Origin: Ruminococcaceae bacterium UBA4871
GTDB taxonomy: Bacteria; Bacillota; Clostridia; Oscillospirales; Acutalibacteraceae
Reading direction: 5' to 3'
DNA length: 42,636 nt
NCBI GenBank assembly: GCA_002399445.1
Contig: DHDR01000019.1
Coordinates: forward strand, 271,481 to 314,116
Shown: positions 40,707 to 42,636 of the stretch, piece by piece
How the letters are laid out: every line of letters begins with the position of its first letter
How positions within the stretch are numbered: position 1 is the stretch's first letter
Notes under the pieces: generated by a model
The model's database searches: none
The model's input: the letters and a program-made list of their open reading frames with translations, nothing else
What the model was told of the DNA's origin: nothing
Position numbers and translations under genes: made by a program

Positions 40707-40853
40707 TCTATATATTGTGTAGATAGGGCCGCACTTGTACACAAAGTGGACAGTTTAAGAAAAAGTCCTCATGTTTTACGTGCTTTTTCTTATTATAAAC
40801 GCAATTAGCCGCGCGAACTAAGCAGACTTTTCACAATCGCCCCACGTTCGCGC
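40707..40853 (-). promoter_or_regulatory. CRISPR leader region
   Basis: A 147-bp non-coding sequence between cas2 and the first repeat. It contains an 8-bp inverted repeat GCGCGAAC/GTTCGCGC (40811-40818 and 40846-40853) immediately after the cas2 stop, and a second hairpin AAGAAAAAG/CTTTTTCTT further in. The array promoter is expected here but cannot be pinned. Confidence 0.7.
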
Positions 40854-41144
40854 TTAAAAAATCAAAACTCCTTCACTGTCATATCCTGGTTTTGCACCGA
40901 TATGTTCCACACGCCTTTTCCAATTATCTCCTAGATAGTAAAAGCGAAGGCTGTCCTTATCGGTGTCAATTAGTTTTATGAGACGGTTTTTTAACTGCAA
41001 AAACTTTCCATAATCTAAATTGATTTCAAACAATGAATTTTGTACCCGCTGGCCATAATTGACGCAGGCTTTGGCTACTTTACGAAGTCGGGTTTTGCCT
41101 TTTTCGGAAGTAACATTAACATCATAAGCAACAACGACAAACAT
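40854..41144 (-). CDS. cas2: CRISPR-associated endoribonuclease Cas2
   Basis: Spacer-acquisition partner of Cas1, 96 residues. It starts MFVVVAYDVNVTSEKGKTRL with the metal-binding Asp8 after the first strand, and contains YGQRVQNSLFEINLDYGKFL typical of type I-C. It follows cas1 by 3 bp and is followed by the leader. Confidence 0.95.
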   Translation of the reverse strand: MFVVVAYDVNVTSEKGKTRLRKVAKACVNYGQRVQNSLFEINLDYGKFLQLKNRLIKLIDTDKDSLRFYYLGDNWKRRVEHIGAKPGYDSEGVLIF

Positions 41145-41147
41145 ATA

Positions 41148-42176
41148 CTACCCCCAAATCAAATTTGGATATTGCTCGATTTCTCCTCTTACATATTTGG
41201 CCAACAAATTAGCTTGCACATAAGGATACAAGCCGATTGGCACTTTTTCTTTTATGAACGGATGCTTAACACATTCGTTCTTTTTATTTTGCCATGCTGT
41301 AATGACCTTTTTTCGGCCATCGTTATTTAACCAGACTGCTCCGCTAATTTGTTTTTCAAAATCACTCTTTCGCACAATCTTGAGATTCACCAGTGTAATC
41401 ACCAAACGTTCGACCAGAGCGCGGAATTCTTCCATGATATCACACGCAAGAGAAACCCGTCCGGGACGCAGTGTATGAAATAGACCAATATATGGGTCAA
41501 GACCAACACATTCCAGAGCCGACGCAATATCATTGGTGCATATTGTATACAGAAATGACAGCATTGCGTTTGTAAAATCAAGGGGTGGACGTTTTGTTCT
41601 CCGGCAAAGCGCAAAGTCCTCTTTCTGCTGGGTAAACAATAAGTCAAACACGTCAAAGTACGCTTTTGCGCTTTGCCCTTCAATTCCGCGTAAAATGTCA
41701 GTATCCTTTTCAACTAGCAATTGCTTTTGATTTTCGTCAAGGATGTCAATGCAGTGAGATAACTCGCCATTCTCATCTGTTTCTGGGTAATCACGGCGTG
41801 AACGCATCAGTAAATTTCGCGTGTTTTTCAGCTTTGCGGTAATCAGGTTTTGTATAAGCTTTGTCTGCTTTTCCGTATTGGAGAAAATCTCTGCTTGCCG
41901 CTTCCGTAAAAGGACATTACCCTTGACCGGTCCGATCACTCGTGCGAGGAACCGCCCTCCAGGGGTAACAAAACACAGGCCTATCTGTTCTTCGGCACAT
42001 TTTCCCATAAGTGCCGGACTGCAGCCGGGATAGTTCATACAAACGATGCTTTCAATATTCGATAAAGGCAGGCGTGCCGCCTCTTTTCCTTGCATAAGCA
42101 TTACAATGTTTTCCCCATCAAGGCCTAGATATGCCTCCTGACGGGTTATGTACAGCGTGTTTAACAGCTTTCGCAT
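41148..42176 (-). CDS. cas1: CRISPR-associated integrase Cas1 (type I-C)
   Basis: Integrase that inserts new spacers. It has 342 residues. The N-terminus LLNTLYITRQEAYLGLDGEN is type I-C-like. The metal-binding residues are the Glu in LRGIEGQSAKAYF, the His in IGLFHTLRPGRVSL and the Asp in LACDIMEEFRAL. Its start lies 59 bp inside the end of cas4, with AAAGGAGGG ten bases upstream. All catalytic residues are intact. Confidence 0.96.
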   Translation of the reverse strand: MRKLLNTLYITRQEAYLGLDGENIVMLMQGKEAARLPLSNIESIVCMNYPGCSPALMGKCAEEQIGLCFVTPGGRFLARVIGPVKGNVLLRKRQAEIFSNTEKQTKLIQNLITAKLKNTRNLLMRSRRDYPETDENGELSHCIDILDENQKQLLVEKDTDILRGIEGQSAKAYFDVFDLLFTQQKEDFALCRRTKRPPLDFTNAMLSFLYTICTNDIASALECVGLDPYIGLFHTLRPGRVSLACDIMEEFRALVERLVITLVNLKIVRKSDFEKQISGAVWLNNDGRKKVITAWQNKKNECVKHPFIKEKVPIGLYPYVQANLLAKYVRGEIEQYPNLIWG

Positions 42177-42636
42177 GCCGGATTTTCCCTCCTTTTGGCA
42201 TACAGATATCTTTTAAAGAGCATCCGCCGCAATATTGTCCGTCTTTTATGGGAGGAATCGTGGAGGAATCGCGTAACATATTCATTTCGGCAAGCGTTGT
42301 TTTTAAAAACGTATAATCTTCCTTGCAAAATTGGACTTGTACTCTTTTGCGGGTATCCGCATAATAAAAGAAGGTTTTACAGTCGGTTTTAAAAATGTTA
42401 TCTGCACAGATTTTTTGAGCAAGCAGCTGCATGCCGTCTTCATGGCGAAAAGTTCCGGATTTAGGCGAACGTACCTTATACTCGACAATAGTTAAATGAA
42501 AACGTTCTCCATATTTCTCAATCCAGCATCCTGATGAAGAACGGCGCAGTTCCAGACAGTCTATAACACCGAAAAGGCCCCATTCATCGTTGTACACTTT
42601 GACTGACCGCTCAAGAATTGCGTTACGAGCTGACAG
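42118..42636 (-). CDS. cas4: CRISPR-associated exonuclease Cas4 (5' end beyond window)
   Basis: Nuclease with a 4Fe-4S cluster that trims prespacers and selects the PAM. The visible 172 residues run in frame to the right edge; the upstream part, with the first cluster cysteine, is missing. Nuclease residues are seen in GLFGVIDCLE and LTIVEYKVRSPKSG, plus DGMQLLAQ. The C-terminal cysteines are in YCGGCSLKDICMPK. The last ~20 residues overlap cas1. The effector genes (cas3, cas5, cas8c, cas7) should lie just past the edge. Confidence 0.93.
   Translation of the reverse strand: MSARNAILERSVKVYNDEWGLFGVIDCLELRRSSSGCWIEKYGERFHLTIVEYKVRSPKSGTFRHEDGMQLLAQKICADNIFKTDCKTFFYYADTRKRVQVQFCKEDYTFLKTTLAEMNMLRDSSTIPPIKDGQYCGGCSLKDICMPKGGKIRHAKAVKHAVHNPSGGISRP

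Overview
The window looks like a chromosome segment of a motile, spore-forming, low-to-mid GC Gram-positive bacterium of class Clostridia; an Oscillospiraceae/Ruminococcaceae-like host is my inference. The grounds are a Bacillus/Clostridium-type flagellar gene order with FliY (CheC-FliN fusion type), FlbD, DUF6470, FliW and CsrA, strong AGGAGG ribosome sites, many TTG starts, a PdaA-type deacetylase and separate secD/secF genes. No 16S gene or other taxonomic marker is present.

Region 1 (1-14567, minus strand) is one long flagellar operon running fliE-fliF-fliG-fliH-fliI-fliJ-fliK-flgD-TIGR02530-flgE-flbD-motA-motB-fliM-fliY. It encodes the MS ring, rotor switch, export ATPase complex, hook and stator. 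The last gene leaves the window inside a Gln/Pro tandem repeat. Region 2 (14762-15945, minus) is a two-gene unit of a ComFB-family protein and a ParA/Soj ATPase. Region 3 (15946-16890) is a non-coding AT-rich stretch with a perfect 16-bp inverted repeat, a possible switching RNA structure and the flgM promoter.

Region 4 (16891-28441, mostly plus) holds the late flagellar genes flgM-flgN-flgK-flgL-DUF6470, terminator, fliW-csrA, a convergent PilZ-like gene, a helical chaperone-like gene, an oversized fliD, fliS, flgB-flgC, and a soluble protein that resembles the cytoplasmic part of MotA. FlgM, FliW and CsrA form the known anti-sigma and translational checkpoint for late assembly. flgB and flgC are separated from fliE, unlike the usual flgB-flgC-fliE start of the operon.

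Region 5 (28633-40200) is general chromosome: a small Cys-containing protein, a DUF6056-like membrane protein, a PdaA-like deacetylase, a sugar-phosphate transferase, glucokinase, aldose epimerase, SecF, SecD, a class Ic aspartate aminotransferase, AsnS and tRNA-Ser(GGA). Region 6 (40201-42636) is the end of a type I-C CRISPR-Cas locus: cas4 (cut by the edge), cas1, cas2, a leader and an array of only two repeats and one spacer, which abuts a decayed IS3-type transposase fragment.

The points most worth following are the MotA-loop-like soluble protein, the ComFB-ParA pair, the possible RNA switch upstream of flgM, the near-identical promoter elements of flgM and fliD, and the one-spacer array next to the transposase remnant.
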